From NCBI GenBank assembly GCA_027487945.1, contig JAIYCQ010000011.1, positions 84,933-148,932 on the forward strand: 64,000 bases of DNA, read 5' to 3'. Position 1 is the stretch's first letter; the number at the start of each line of letters is the position of its first letter. The DNA is from Caulobacteraceae bacterium. GTDB lineage: Bacteria; Pseudomonadota; Alphaproteobacteria; Caulobacterales; Caulobacteraceae. Shown piece after piece: positions 42,084-50,311 of the stretch. Made by a program: the position numbers and the translations under genes. The notes beneath the pieces are model-generated. The model was not told the origin of the DNA, made no database searches, and saw only the letters and a program-made list of their open reading frames with translations.

Positions 42084-42593
42084 ATGGACACGCCCCATCC
42101 CGAAGAAGACGACGCCCTGATCGCCCTCGATCCGCTGGAAATCGTCGAACATGTTCTCGTCGCCGAGAACCTGACGTTCGACCGCACCGAAGACGGTGAT
42201 CTGGCCTTCGCCCTCGCCGGCGACTGGAAGGACTACGAGCTGTGGTTCGCCTGGCGGCCCGAGGCCGACTGCCTCCAGCTCTGTCTGTCGATCGGCCGCA
42301 CGGCGCCGAAGTCCAAGCGGGCGTCGGCCTATGAACTCCTCTCGCTGATCAATCAGCGCTGCTGGCTGGGCCATTTCGAGGTCTGGGCCGAGGACGGCGA
42401 GATCGTCTTCCGACACGCCATGAGCCTGCCCGGCGGCGACCGTCCGACCCTGGCCCAGGCGGCGTCGATGATCGACGCGGCCGTGGAGGCCGCCGACCGC
42501 TTCTACCCGGCCTTCGACTTCCTGCTCGCCGGCGCCAAGTCCCCGGACGAGGCGATGGCTGCCTGCATGTTCGAGACGGTCGGCCAGGCCTAG
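42084..42593 (+). CDS. YbjN domain-containing protein
   Basis: A 169-residue YbjN-family protein of the type III secretion chaperone-like fold. DPLEIVEHVLVAENLTFDRTEDGDLAFALAGDWKDYELWFAW, LINQRCWLGHFEVWAEDGEIVFRHAMSLPGG and MIDAAVEAADRFYPAF are the family pattern. E. coli YbjN affects motility and stress responses by an unclear mechanism. It precedes proC by 10 bases and is probably co-transcribed with it. Confidence 0.9.
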   Translation: MDTPHPEEDDALIALDPLEIVEHVLVAENLTFDRTEDGDLAFALAGDWKDYELWFAWRPEADCLQLCLSIGRTAPKSKRASAYELLSLINQRCWLGHFEVWAEDGEIVFRHAMSLPGGDRPTLAQAASMIDAAVEAADRFYPAFDFLLAGAKSPDEAMAACMFETVGQA

Positions 42594-42603
42594 GCGACCG
42601 GTC

Positions 42604-43401
42604 ATGGATCCGCGCACTGTTCTGCTGGTCGGCGCCGGTCGCATGGGCGGCGCCATGATCGAGGGCTGGCGTGTCGCCGGTCCGGTCTCGATGGACGAGC
42701 TGATCGTCCGCGACCCCCAGCCGTCGCCCGAGGCGCTCGCGGCTGGCGAAGCCGGCGCGTTGCTCGACCCCGCCGACGCCGATCTGGCGCGGGCCGCGAC
42801 CGTCATTCTGGCCGTGAAGCCGCAGCTGTGGCGAGAGGTCGTCGCCGGGATCGAACCCTTCCTTGCCCCGGAGGCGGTGATCGTCTCGGTCGCGGCCGGG
42901 GTGGCCGGCGCCGATATCGCCGCCGCGCTCGGCGGGCGTCTGGTGGCGCGGGTGATGCCCACCACGGCGGTCGCCATCGGCCAGGGCGCCGTCACCATCC
43001 ACGCCGACTCCGACGAGGCCCGGGCCCGCGCCCACGCGCTGTTTGGTCCGCTCGGCAGCGTGGTCGACGTCGAGGACGAAGCCCTGATGCACGCCGCCAC
43101 GGCGGTATCCGGTTCCGGTCCCGCCTATCTCTACGCCTTCGTCGAGGCGCTGGAGGCGGCCGGGATCGAGGCCGGTCTGCCCGGCGCAGACGCCGCGACC
43201 CTGGCCCGCGCCACGGTAACCGGCGCGGCGGCCCTTATGGCGGCCGGCGACACCCCGCCGGCCGAGCTCCGCCGCCAGGTCACGTCGCCGGGCGGAACGA
43301 CCGCGGCGGGACTTGAGGTCCTGACCGGGTCGGACAGCCTGCAGCGGCTGCTGGTCGACACTGTCGCCGCCGCCGTCCGGCGGTCGAAGGAACTGGGCTA
43401 G
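42604..43401 (+). CDS. proC: Pyrroline-5-carboxylate reductase
   Basis: A 265-residue cytosolic enzyme for the last step of proline synthesis, reducing pyrroline-5-carboxylate with NAD(P)H. LVGAGRMGGAMIEGW is the cofactor-binding Rossmann loop, VKPQLWREV and RVMPTTAVAIGQGAVTI follow, and SGSGPAYLYAFVEALEAAGIEAGL plus LRRQVTSPGGTTAAGLEVL form the family signature. Its last 4 bases overlap the convergent histidine kinase gene. Confidence 0.96.
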   Translation: MDPRTVLLVGAGRMGGAMIEGWRVAGPVSMDELIVRDPQPSPEALAAGEAGALLDPADADLARAATVILAVKPQLWREVVAGIEPFLAPEAVIVSVAAGVAGADIAAALGGRLVARVMPTTAVAIGQGAVTIHADSDEARARAHALFGPLGSVVDVEDEALMHAATAVSGSGPAYLYAFVEALEAAGIEAGLPGADAATLARATVTGAAALMAAGDTPPAELRRQVTSPGGTTAAGLEVLTGSDSLQRLLVDTVAAAVRRSKELG

Positions 43402-44744
43402 CCCGGCAGCCTGAGCACGGCGCGCAGGCCGCCCAGCGGAGCCTGGTCCAGGGTCAGGTCGCCGCCGTGGCCGCGGGCCACGTCGCGGGCGATGGCGAGG
43501 CCGAGGCCGACGCCCTTCTCGTTCTGGTTCCGGGACTCGTCGAGCCGGTTGAACGGCTTGAACGCCTCCTCGAACTGCTCCGGCGGAATGCCGGGACCGT
43601 CATCGTCGATGATGATCTCCACCCCGCCGGCCGGGGTCGCCTTCACCGCGATCTCGATGCGGTCGGCGTGGGCGGCGGCGTTCATCACCAGGTTGGACAG
43701 CGCCCGCCGCATGGCGTTGGGCCTCAGCGACAGCTGCAGGTGCGGATCGGCGTCGACCTCGACCTTCGCCCCGGCGCGGGCGGCGTCGGCCCCGACCGCC
43801 TGGACCAGCTTCCACAGCGTGACCGGCTGCACCGCTTCCCCCCCCTCGCCGCGGGCGAAGGCGAGGTACTCGTCGATCATGTGCTCCATTTCGGACAGAT
43901 CGGCCTTCATCGCCTCGACCCGCTTCGACGGCTCGGCCAGCGCCAGCTCGAGGTTCAGGCGGGTCAGCGGCGTGCGCAGGTCGTGGCTGACCGAGGCCAG
44001 CATCGCGGTGCGCTGGTCGATGTGACGCTGGATGCGGTTCTTCATGGCGATGAAGGCCTGGGCTGCCTGCCGCACCTCCTTGGCGCCATAGGGTTTGAAG
44101 TCGTCGACATCGCCGCCCTTGCCGAAGGTCTCGGCCGCATCGGCCAGCCGCTCGATGGCCCGGACCTGGTTGCGGATGAACAGGATGGCGATAGCCGTCA
44201 GCAGCAGCGTGGCCAGCGCCATCCAGAAGATGAAGATATGCCCCTGGGTGGCGTAGGCGCGGTCGCGCGGCGCGATGATCCGCAGCACGCCGCCCGGCGC
44301 CTCGACCCGGATGTCGACATAGGCCGGGAAGCGGATGGTGTCGTACCAGTAGGGCGCGTCCAGCTTCTCCGACAGGGCCTTGTCCAGCGACCGGTCGAGG
44401 GCGGCGAACAGGGACGACGGCTGCTGGGGCGGGAGGGGCGCGTCCTCCATCAGCACGATGGAGAGCGACATCGACCGTTCGGCCCGCTCGGCGATCCGGG
44501 CCAGCACCTCCGGCCGGGGATCGTCCCGGTAGCTTTCCACCGCCCAGGCGATGTCGCCGGCCAGACCGTCGGCGAGCCGGCTGGTCACGGTCTGCCAGTG
44601 GGCGTCGAAGAAGATCCAGGTCACCGCCAGCTGCATCAGGGCGATGGGCAGGACGATGATCAGCAGGCTCCGTCCGAACAGCGAGGTCGGCAACCACCGC
44701 TTGATCTGGCGGGGGATGTAGATCCTGAGCGCGCGGATCCGCAT
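43398..44744 (-). CDS. Sensor histidine kinase (EnvZ-like)
   Basis: A 448-residue membrane kinase. The N-terminal helix (LLIIVLPIALMQLAVTWIFF, about residues 27-46), a periplasmic domain of about 120 residues, a second helix (about 170-190) and a HAMP linker precede the HisKA domain with phospho-acceptor His254 in SHDLRTPLTRLNLEL. The ATPase domain has LSNLVMNAAAHA (N box), DDGPGIPPEQ (G1) and GVGLGLAIARDVA (G2). It is the partner of the OmpR-type regulator upstream, sharing one base (TGATG). The signal is unknown; envelope stress or osmotic sensing is typical of this class. Confidence 0.93.
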   Translation of the reverse strand: MRIRALRIYIPRQIKRWLPTSLFGRSLLIIVLPIALMQLAVTWIFFDAHWQTVTSRLADGLAGDIAWAVESYRDDPRPEVLARIAERAERSMSLSIVLMEDAPLPPQQPSSLFAALDRSLDKALSEKLDAPYWYDTIRFPAYVDIRVEAPGGVLRIIAPRDRAYATQGHIFIFWMALATLLLTAIAILFIRNQVRAIERLADAAETFGKGGDVDDFKPYGAKEVRQAAQAFIAMKNRIQRHIDQRTAMLASVSHDLRTPLTRLNLELALAEPSKRVEAMKADLSEMEHMIDEYLAFARGEGGEAVQPVTLWKLVQAVGADAARAGAKVEVDADPHLQLSLRPNAMRRALSNLVMNAAAHADRIEIAVKATPAGGVEIIIDDDGPGIPPEQFEEAFKPFNRLDESRNQNEKGVGLGLAIARDVARGHGGDLTLDQAPLGGLRAVLRLPG

Positions 44745-45436
44745 CAGTCAGGGGCCAGGCGATAGCCGACGCCCCGCACGGTCTGCAGATAGCGCGGCGT
44801 CTTGGGGTCGTCCTCGATCTTGCGACGCAGCCGGGTGACCTGCACGTCCACGGCCCGCCCGGTGACGTCGGCGGTGTCGCGGGCCAGCTCCAGCCGGTCG
44901 ACCGGCGCGTTGGCGGAGCGGGCCAGCCGCCGCATCAGCTCGATCTCTGCCTCGGTCAGCCGGATCACCGCGCCGTCGCGGGTCAGCTCGCCCCGGTCGA
45001 TGTCGAACGCGCAGGCGCCCAGCGCCAGGACGGTCGGGCCCGTGTCGCGCGGGCCGGCGCGGCGCAGGATGGCCTCGATGCGCAGCAGCAGTTCGCGCGG
45101 CTCGAACGGCTTGGCCAGGTAGTCGTCGACGCCGATGCTGAGGCCCTCGATCCGGTCGCCGGCCTCGCCGCGGGCGGTCAGCATGAGGATCGGGGTGCGG
45201 CCGGGGGCGTCGCTGCGCGCACGCACCCTGCGGGCGAACGCGAAGCCGTCCTCGCCGGGCATCATCACGTCCAGCACCATCAGATCGAAGTCGAGCATGT
45301 CGATCAGGCGTCCGGCGGCTGCGGCGTCGGCCGCGCCGGTGACGCGGAAGCCCGCCCGCGCCAGATACTCCTTGAGCAGCTCGCGGATGCGGTCGTCGTC
45401 ATCGACCACCAGCAGGTGACGGTCCGATCCGGTCAA
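44744..45436 (-). CDS. OmpR-family response regulator
   Basis: A 230-residue two-domain regulator. The receiver has the acidic pocket VVDDDD, phospho-acceptor Asp56 in LMVLDVMMPGEDG, LTARGE and the switch Lys in YLAKPFEPREL. The C-terminal winged helix ends GRAVDVQVTRLRRKIEDDP-TPRYLQTVRGVGYRL, typical of OmpR/PhoB DNA-binding domains. Proteobacterial relatives next to a MarR gene have been called PetR. It overlaps the MarR gene upstream (ATGA) and the kinase downstream, so the three are one operon. Confidence 0.95.
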   Translation of the reverse strand: MTGSDRHLLVVDDDDRIRELLKEYLARAGFRVTGAADAAAAGRLIDMLDFDLMVLDVMMPGEDGFAFARRVRARSDAPGRTPILMLTARGEAGDRIEGLSIGVDDYLAKPFEPRELLLRIEAILRRAGPRDTGPTVLALGACAFDIDRGELTRDGAVIRLTEAEIELMRRLARSANAPVDRLELARDTADVTGRAVDVQVTRLRRKIEDDPKTPRYLQTVRGVGYRLAPD

Positions 45437-45927
45437 CTGGAGCTCTCCTCCCGACGCAGGCCCACGCCCGTGCGCGGCCCGGCCAGCGCGGCGAGAATGC
45501 GCCGGGCGCCCGCCACGCCGTCAAGCCCGCCCGTGCGGTAGGCCCGGCCCAGCAGCCCCCGAAGGCGGTCTGTGATGCGCGCCTCGAACGCCTCGCCCGC
45601 CGGTGTCAGCCGGGCCGGGCGGCGGCGGGCGTCGAGGTCTCCGGTCTCGACCTCGGCGAGTTCCAGCCTCAGCAGGTCGCCCAGGGTGCGGCTGGCCGCC
45701 TGTTTGGACAGGCCGGTCAGTCGACTGAGGTCGCGGGCCCCGACGCCGGGGCGGCGTCGCAACAGGAAGGCCGCCCGCCAGTGCGGCCGTCCGAGCCCGC
45801 CTGCCTCGCTCTCGAGGGCCGTATCGACGGCCGCCCACAGGGTCGCTTCGGCCAGGAGCAGCAGCTCCAGGCCTGAATCGAGTTCCTCGTCTCTCAGGAT
45901 CAGCCGCGGGTCGGCCGGAGCGCTCAT
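45433..45927 (-). CDS. MarR-family transcriptional regulator
   Basis: A 164-residue winged-helix regulator. AAFLLRRRPGVGARDLSRLTGLSKQAASRTLGDLLRLELAEVE is the MarR recognition region and LDARRRPARLTPAGEAFEARI the wing with its DxRxxxxxLT-type motif. It is the first gene of an operon with the OmpR-type regulator and the kinase, joined by a 4-base overlap. It diverges from ilvE across 80 bases, so it may repress itself and possibly influence ilvE. The ligand is unknown. Confidence 0.9.
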   Translation of the reverse strand: MSAPADPRLILRDEELDSGLELLLLAEATLWAAVDTALESEAGGLGRPHWRAAFLLRRRPGVGARDLSRLTGLSKQAASRTLGDLLRLELAEVETGDLDARRRPARLTPAGEAFEARITDRLRGLLGRAYRTGGLDGVAGARRILAALAGPRTGVGLRREESSS

Positions 45928-45945
45928 CGATTCAGGCCAATCTGT

Positions 45946-45974
45946 TTGACGAAATGACGCCCAGAGAGTCTAAG
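45946..45974 (+). promoter_or_regulatory. Candidate promoter for ilvE
   Basis: TTGACG (45946-45951), a 17-base spacer and TCTAAG (45969-45974) precede the ilvE start by about 33 bases. The -35 box is a near-perfect sigma-70-type match. It also lies within 20-50 bases of the divergent MarR start, so a MarR dimer bound here could affect both genes. Confidence 0.45.
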
Positions 45975-46007
45975 GTCGCCGCTTCCTTGAAAGGAGGAAT
46001 ACCCGAA

Positions 46008-46895
46008 ATGTCTCTCGTTCCCTTCGATGATCGCGATGGTTGGATCTGGCTGGACGGCCAGTTCGTGCCCTGGCGCGAGGCGAAGGTGCACGTACTGACC
46101 CACGGCCTCCATTACGCCTCGTCGGTGTTCGAGGGCGAGCGGATGTACGGCGGAGAGATCTTCGAGCTCACGGCCCATACCGAGCGGCTGTTCAAGTCGG
46201 CTGAAATCCTCGACTTCAAGATTCCGTACACGGTGTCGGAGATCGACGAGGCCTGCAAGGCGACCTGCGCGAAGAACGGCCTCACGGACTGCTACGTTCG
46301 CCCGATCGCCTGGCGCGGCTCGGAGATGATCGGGGTCTCGGCCCAGCACAGCAAGATCCACGTCGCCATCGCGGTGTGGGACTGGCCCAGCTACTTCGAC
46401 CCCGAGCAGAAGAAGAAGGGCATCCGCCTGACCTGGGCGAAGTACGACCGTCCTTCGCCGAAGACCGCGCCGGTCGCGGCCAAGGCCGCCGGCCTGTACA
46501 TGATCTGCACCATCTCCAAGCACGCCGCCGAACAGGACGGCTACTCCGACGCGATGATGCTCGACTACCGCGGCTATGTGGCCGAGGCGACGGGCGCCAA
46601 CGTGTTCTTCGTGAAGGACGGCGTGATCCATACGCCGACGCCCGACTGCTTCCTGAACGGCATCACCCGCCAGACGGTGATCCGGCTGGCCCGTGAGCGC
46701 GGGTTCGAGCTGGTCGAGCGCCACATCCAGCCCGAGGAGATGGCCGGCTTCCAGGAGTGTTTCATCGTCGGCACGGCGGCGGAGGTCACCCCCGTCGCCG
46801 AGGTGGGCGAGTACCGCTTCACGCCGGGCGCCGTCTCCCTGACGCTGATGGACGACTACGCCCGGCTGGTGCGGCGGGAAGTCGTACCGGCCTGA
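46008..46895 (+). CDS. ilvE: Branched-chain amino acid aminotransferase
   Basis: A 295-residue fold-type IV PLP aminotransferase for the last step of Leu, Ile and Val synthesis or the first of their breakdown, using glutamate/2-oxoglutarate. WLDGQFVPWREAKVHVLTHGLHYASSVFEGERMY, YVRPIAWRG, the PLP Lys171 in TISKHAAEQDGYSDAMMLD and EATGANVFFVKDG are diagnostic. ATG 46008 follows AAAGGAGG at good spacing; the frame start 45954 lies inside the promoter. No leader peptide or attenuator is evident upstream. Confidence 0.95.
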   Translation: MSLVPFDDRDGWIWLDGQFVPWREAKVHVLTHGLHYASSVFEGERMYGGEIFELTAHTERLFKSAEILDFKIPYTVSEIDEACKATCAKNGLTDCYVRPIAWRGSEMIGVSAQHSKIHVAIAVWDWPSYFDPEQKKKGIRLTWAKYDRPSPKTAPVAAKAAGLYMICTISKHAAEQDGYSDAMMLDYRGYVAEATGANVFFVKDGVIHTPTPDCFLNGITRQTVIRLARERGFELVERHIQPEEMAGFQECFIVGTAAEVTPVAEVGEYRFTPGAVSLTLMDDYARLVRREVVPA

Positions 46896-46908
46896 CCGGC
46901 GAGGGGCA

Positions 46909-46945
46909 GGCCCGAGCGTTTCGGGCCGGCCGGCTGCGCCCTCTT
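46909..46945 (+). terminator. Candidate terminator after ilvE
   Basis: GGCCCGA (46909-46915) and TCGGGCC (46921-46927) form a 7-base stem with a 5-base loop, followed after 14 bases by CTCTTT. The distance to the T-run is longer than ideal. It lies between convergent ilvE and the TPR gene. Confidence 0.35.
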
Positions 46946-46990
46946 TCGTAGGTCGGCTATCCGTGGGCGGACAGACCGTTGAAGATCCGG

Positions 46991-47956
46991 TCAGACCGCG
47001 GCGAGACGGGCTTCCAGCTCGCCCAGTCGGCGGCGGGTGACCTGAAGGTCCTCGCCGTACTTCTGCGGATCGGCGGAGGCAAGCTGCCCGGCGATCTCGA
47101 AGCTCTCGCGATAGAGGTCATAGGCGCGGACGCGGTGGCCCCGGTCCTCGCGGGCGTCGCCCAGGCGCTCCAGGGCGAGCGACAGCGCGCGGCGGGCCTC
47201 GGGGGTCTGGTCGGCGCGCGTCAGCTGGCGGCGGATCTCGAGGGCTTCCTCGTAAGCCACGACGGCGGCGTCGAGCCTGCCCTCGTCCTGGGCCGCATCG
47301 CCGACGCCCGTGAGCACCCCGGCGAGCATCGCCAGCCGGACGGGGTCGTCCGGCGTCTTGGCCGCCAGCCCGCGGGCGCTGGCCAGCGCCATCTCATAGG
47401 CCTCCGCCGCCTCGTCGCCGGCCCCCTGGGAGCGGGCGAAGTCGCCGAGGTCCTGGGCAGCGAGCAGGCGCTCCTCGTCATTGGACGCGAATGTGGGAAG
47501 CCGCCGCGCGAGGGCGGCGGCCGTGGGCCATTGCTCGGTCTGGACCAGGGTTCGCAGGCGTTCGCGCACATCGGCGAAACTTTCGTCCGCGACCGCCTCC
47601 ATGCGCGGAGGCGGCGAGACCGTCGGCGGCGGAACCGGTTCGGCGAGAGCCGTCGACCCTCCGCTCACCGGTTCCCCCTCCGCCGCCGACGGCGCCGGTT
47701 CGGCGTCGAAATCGACCGCCGGCGCGGCGCGGCGTTTCCCGCCGCCGCCGCCGCCGCCGCGCGGCATGACCGAGGACAGCAGGGCGACGATCCCCAGCGC
47801 CGCCGCGCCCCAGCCGATGAACGACCGGTGTCCCTCGAACATGCCCAACGGGATCGACGGCGGCTCGACGCCCGCCATCCCGCCGGGAGCGAGAAGGGCC
47901 CAGCCCAGGCCCGCGAAAACAATCGCCGCCAGCAGGCTCACAATGCGCGCCGCCAT
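46991..47956 (-). CDS. Membrane-anchored tetratricopeptide repeat protein
   Basis: A 321-residue protein with two N-terminal membrane helices (IVSLLAAIVFAGLGWALL and SFIGWGAAALGIVALLSSVM), a seven-glycine basic linker, a Pro/Ala-rich region, and from about residue 125 a run of TPR-like helical repeats (EAAEAYEMALASARGLA, AVVAYEEALEIRRQL, RAYDLYRESFEIAGQLA). TPRs serve protein contacts; no specific function can be named. ATG 47956 is chosen since it places the first helix at the N-terminus; the frame to 48046 adds an unlikely leader. Confidence 0.82.
   Translation of the reverse strand: MAARIVSLLAAIVFAGLGWALLAPGGMAGVEPPSIPLGMFEGHRSFIGWGAAALGIVALLSSVMPRGGGGGGGKRRAAPAVDFDAEPAPSAAEGEPVSGGSTALAEPVPPPTVSPPPRMEAVADESFADVRERLRTLVQTEQWPTAAALARRLPTFASNDEERLLAAQDLGDFARSQGAGDEAAEAYEMALASARGLAAKTPDDPVRLAMLAGVLTGVGDAAQDEGRLDAAVVAYEEALEIRRQLTRADQTPEARRALSLALERLGDAREDRGHRVRAYDLYRESFEIAGQLASADPQKYGEDLQVTRRRLGELEARLAAV
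47741..47762. repeat. GCC trinucleotide tract in the TPR protein gene
   Basis: A GCC/GGC tract of about seven units encodes the polyglycine linker (GGGGGGG) after the second membrane helix. Such tracts may expand or contract by whole codons without breaking the frame. Confidence 0.7.
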
Positions 47957-48092
47957 GAACACCCCCGTCTTCTCACCCCGAACTGGAGAGACTGCGGCAG
48001 TGAATTGGCAGGCGGTCAAAACGCCACAACCGGCAGGGGAGCCCACCCGTCGGAAGCGCCCGATCCTTAGGCAATAAGGGGTTGCGGCGCCT

Positions 48093-48506
48093 CTAGATCA
48101 GCCAAGCATCCGGCCGGGGATAGGCCTCGTCCTGGGCCAGATAGATGAGCCCGGCCGCGCAGCGGATGTAGAACCAGACGCCGACCAGGGTCGCGCCGCC
48201 CCAGCCGATGATCATCAACGGGATGCCGATCGGAGACAGGATGAGGGTGATGGTCATCACCAATCCCGCGAGCCCGACCACGACCCCGATCAGGAACCAC
48301 CAGATGGTCTTCCAGAAGGTCTGGATCAGGAACCGGTAGTGGGTGTCCATGCGCGGTCCGGCGGTGGCCCGGTTGGCGTAGGCGATGACCAGGCCGATGA
48401 TCACCGTGATCAGCATCGACATCGCCCCGAAGATGTAGAGCCCGTAGACGAGGCCCGGCAGGATCCGGTCCTCGTGGACCTTGGCGGCGGGAAGGGGGTC
48501 GGTCAT
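48093..48506 (-). CDS. DUF4870-like membrane protein
   Basis: A 137-residue protein with three to four membrane helices (LVYGLYIFGAMSMLITVIIGLVIAY, WWFLIGVVVGLAGLVMTITLIL, IGIPLMIIGWGGATLVGVWFYI) and HYRFLIQTFWKTIWW between the first two, the usual pattern of DUF4870-type small membrane proteins. Function is unknown. It follows the CTG-start gene by 63 bases on the same strand and may be the end of the pterin operon. Confidence 0.8.
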   Translation of the reverse strand: MTDPLPAAKVHEDRILPGLVYGLYIFGAMSMLITVIIGLVIAYANRATAGPRMDTHYRFLIQTFWKTIWWFLIGVVVGLAGLVMTITLILSPIGIPLMIIGWGGATLVGVWFYIRCAAGLIYLAQDEAYPRPDAWLI

Positions 48507-48569
48507 CGGCGGTCTCCGGTCTGGCGGGTCAGGGTCGCTCCAAACGTCCGATGACGCAAACCGGCTCCG

Positions 48570-49124
48570 TCAGGGCGTCAGCGAGCGGGGCAGGTCGCGG
48601 GGGTCCAGCGCCGGCGGCGGCGGATTCAGCCACGGGGTCACCGCGAAGATCAGGATCAACGCAAACAGCAGCCGGGCGGCCAGGCTGACGCCCAGTCCGG
48701 CGGTATCCGACAGCAGGGAGAAGACCAGCAGGGCCGCGACTCCGGCGCCCAGCAGGCCGACCGTCCAGGTCATGCCGTCCAGCACCCCCTGACCCGCCGC
48801 CGCGACCCGCGCGCCGGGTGCGACCTCGGCGAGGCAGGCGGCGACGGCGCGGACCAGAGGCCCGAAGCTGCCGGTGCGATCCTCCAACCGTCCCGGGCCG
48901 CTCCAGCCGTGCGAGACAATCGTCACCCGTCCACGCGGGAAGGCCAGCCAGGCGGCGCAGCGGCCTCCGGGACCCGGCGGAGCGAGGGTCAGGCTCCGCG
49001 CCGTGGCCAGCGGCCAGCGGCGTTCGCGGTTGCCGGTCGTTTCGATGAGGGTGTCGCCATCCAGGCGCCACGACGTCTCCGGCCGCAGGGGCGCAAGCCG
49101 CGCCGCATGGACCGGCGCGCTCAG
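48570..49124 (-). CDS. Membrane protein of unknown function with probable CTG start
   Basis: Only the C-terminal 118 codons open with a usual start (GTG 48926), yet the same frame reads on upstream without a stop as clearly protein-like sequence: WRLDGDTLIETTGNRERRWPL, LTLAPPGPGG, WLAFPRGRVTIVSHGWSG. No ATG, GTG or TTG lies between 48927 and the end of folB, but a CTG at 49124-49122 overlaps the folB stop as CTGA, the 4-base coupling seen elsewhere here with ATGA. I infer a 184-residue protein with two helices near the C-terminus. The family is not recognised. Loss of a start by mutation, or sequencing error, is the alternative. Confidence 0.65.
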   Translation of the reverse strand: MSAPVHAARLAPLRPETSWRLDGDTLIETTGNRERRWPLATARSLTLAPPGPGGRCAAWLAFPRGRVTIVSHGWSGPGRLEDRTGSFGPLVRAVAACLAEVAPGARVAAAGQGVLDGMTWTVGLLGAGVAALLVFSLLSDTAGLGVSLAARLLFALILIFAVTPWLNPPPPALDPRDLPRSLTP

Positions 49125-49528
49125 GCGCGGACCGCCGTGATCTCGACCCCTGCCGCCTCGGCGTCGGGGGCCAGGGCCATGGGCTTTTCGACCCGGACAC
49201 GCGCCCGCGTCACCCGGACGTCGTCCAGGCAGAGCTCGGCCAGCCGCTCGGCGAACACCTCGACCAGCTCGATGTGGCCCGAGGCGCCCAGGTCGCGGGC
49301 GAAGTTGCGGATGGTCTCGTAGTTCAGCGTATCGGCCAGGTGCCGCGCCCCGGCGGCGGCGACGTCCAGTTCGACGTCGATAACCAGCGGCTGGGTCTTG
49401 CCGCGTTCATGGCTGTAGACGCCGACCTCGGCCTCGATCTTCAGGCCGCGCACGAAGACCTTGGTGATCACGACCCTGGCGGCGGGAGCGGGGGCCCCGG
49501 GCGGGTCCTGACGGGGGGAAACGGCCAT
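49121..49528 (-). CDS. folB: Dihydroneopterin aldolase
   Basis: A 135-residue folate-synthesis enzyme that cleaves dihydroneopterin to 6-hydroxymethyl-dihydropterin and glycolaldehyde. KVFVRGLKIEAEVGVYSHERGKTQPLVIDVELDV opens the family domain; DTLNYETIRNFARDL and HIELVEVFAERLAELCL hold the conserved Tyr and Glu; RVRVEKPMAL carries the catalytic Lys. It has an N-terminal extension of about 20 residues rich in Pro and Ala. It lies 11 bases after a FolM-like reductase. Confidence 0.95.
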   Translation of the reverse strand: MAVSPRQDPPGAPAPAARVVITKVFVRGLKIEAEVGVYSHERGKTQPLVIDVELDVAAAGARHLADTLNYETIRNFARDLGASGHIELVEVFAERLAELCLDDVRVTRARVRVEKPMALAPDAEAAGVEITAVRA

Positions 49529-49539
49529 GCGCGCCCTCT

Positions 49540-50283
49540 CTAGAAGTCGACGATGTCCGGCGTCCGCCAGGCGAGATGCTGGCCGCTGTCCACGGCGATC
49601 ATCTGGCCGGTGACCGACCGGGCGTCAATGAGGTAGCGCAGCGCTGCGGCGATATCCTCGCCGGTCACGCGGCGGCCCAGCGGCGTGCCGGCGGCCTCGG
49701 CCTCGAAACTGCCCGGCGCCTGGTGGGTCGAGCCGAAGGTCGGGCCCGGGCCGATGGCGTTGACGCGGATGCGCGGGGCCAGGGCCTGGGCCATGGTCTG
49801 GGTCGCATACCAGAGCGCCGCCTTGGACAGGCTGTAGCTGAAGTACTGCGGTGTCGGCCGCCAGACCCGCTGGTCGATGAGGTTGACGATCAGTCCGGCC
49901 CTGTCGGCCTGCAGCGCCGCCACGAAGGCCTGGGCCAGCACGACCGGCGCACGGACATTGGTCGCCATATGTGCGTCGAGATCCGCAGCCGTGGTGGTGT
50001 CCAGCCGGTCGTCGAGGAACAGGGAGGCGTTGTTGACCAGAAGGGTCACGGGTCCGAGCGCCTCGGCCCGGGCGATCAGGGTTCCGGCGTCGGCGGCCGT
50101 GAGGTCGCCGGCCAGCACCAGCGCCTTGCGGCCTTCGGCCCTTACAAGGGCGGCGGTCTCCTCGGCGTCGTCGGCCGAGGCGCGGTGGTGTACCGCCACG
50201 TCGAACCCGGCGCGCGCCGCTTCGACAGCGAGGCACCGTCCGATGCGCCGCGCGCCGGCTGTGACGAAGGCGACGCCGTTCAT
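49540..50283 (-). CDS. SDR oxidoreductase, FolM/pteridine reductase-like
   Basis: A 247-residue short-chain dehydrogenase. FVTAGARRIGRCLAVEAARAGFDVAVHHR binds NADPH (the Arg after the glycines and HHR favour NADP), LLVNNASLF is the NNAG-type motif, and the catalytic Tyr-x3-Lys is YSLSK. VNAIGPGPTF follows. Position next to folB and the sequence style match FolM-like dihydropteridine reductases, which reduce dihydromonapterin or dihydrofolate. A 26-residue membrane protein gene is 28 bases upstream. Confidence 0.87.
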   Translation of the reverse strand: MNGVAFVTAGARRIGRCLAVEAARAGFDVAVHHRASADDAEETAALVRAEGRKALVLAGDLTAADAGTLIARAEALGPVTLLVNNASLFLDDRLDTTTAADLDAHMATNVRAPVVLAQAFVAALQADRAGLIVNLIDQRVWRPTPQYFSYSLSKAALWYATQTMAQALAPRIRVNAIGPGPTFGSTHQAPGSFEAEAAGTPLGRRVTGEDIAAALRYLIDARSVTGQMIAVDSGQHLAWRTPDIVDF

Positions 50284-50311
50284 CGGGCGCGGTCCGCGTT
50301 GCGCGTCAGGC

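Noticed and set aside
45928..46007. Leader peptide and attenuator before ilvE
   Set aside because: The gap is only 80 bases and holds no short frame rich in Leu, Ile or Val and no alternating hairpins.
48529..49200. 223-codon minus-strand frame overlapping the CTG-start gene in another phase
   Set aside because: Arg/Pro/Gly-rich shadow sequence; the frame I chose has membrane helices and plausible secondary structure.
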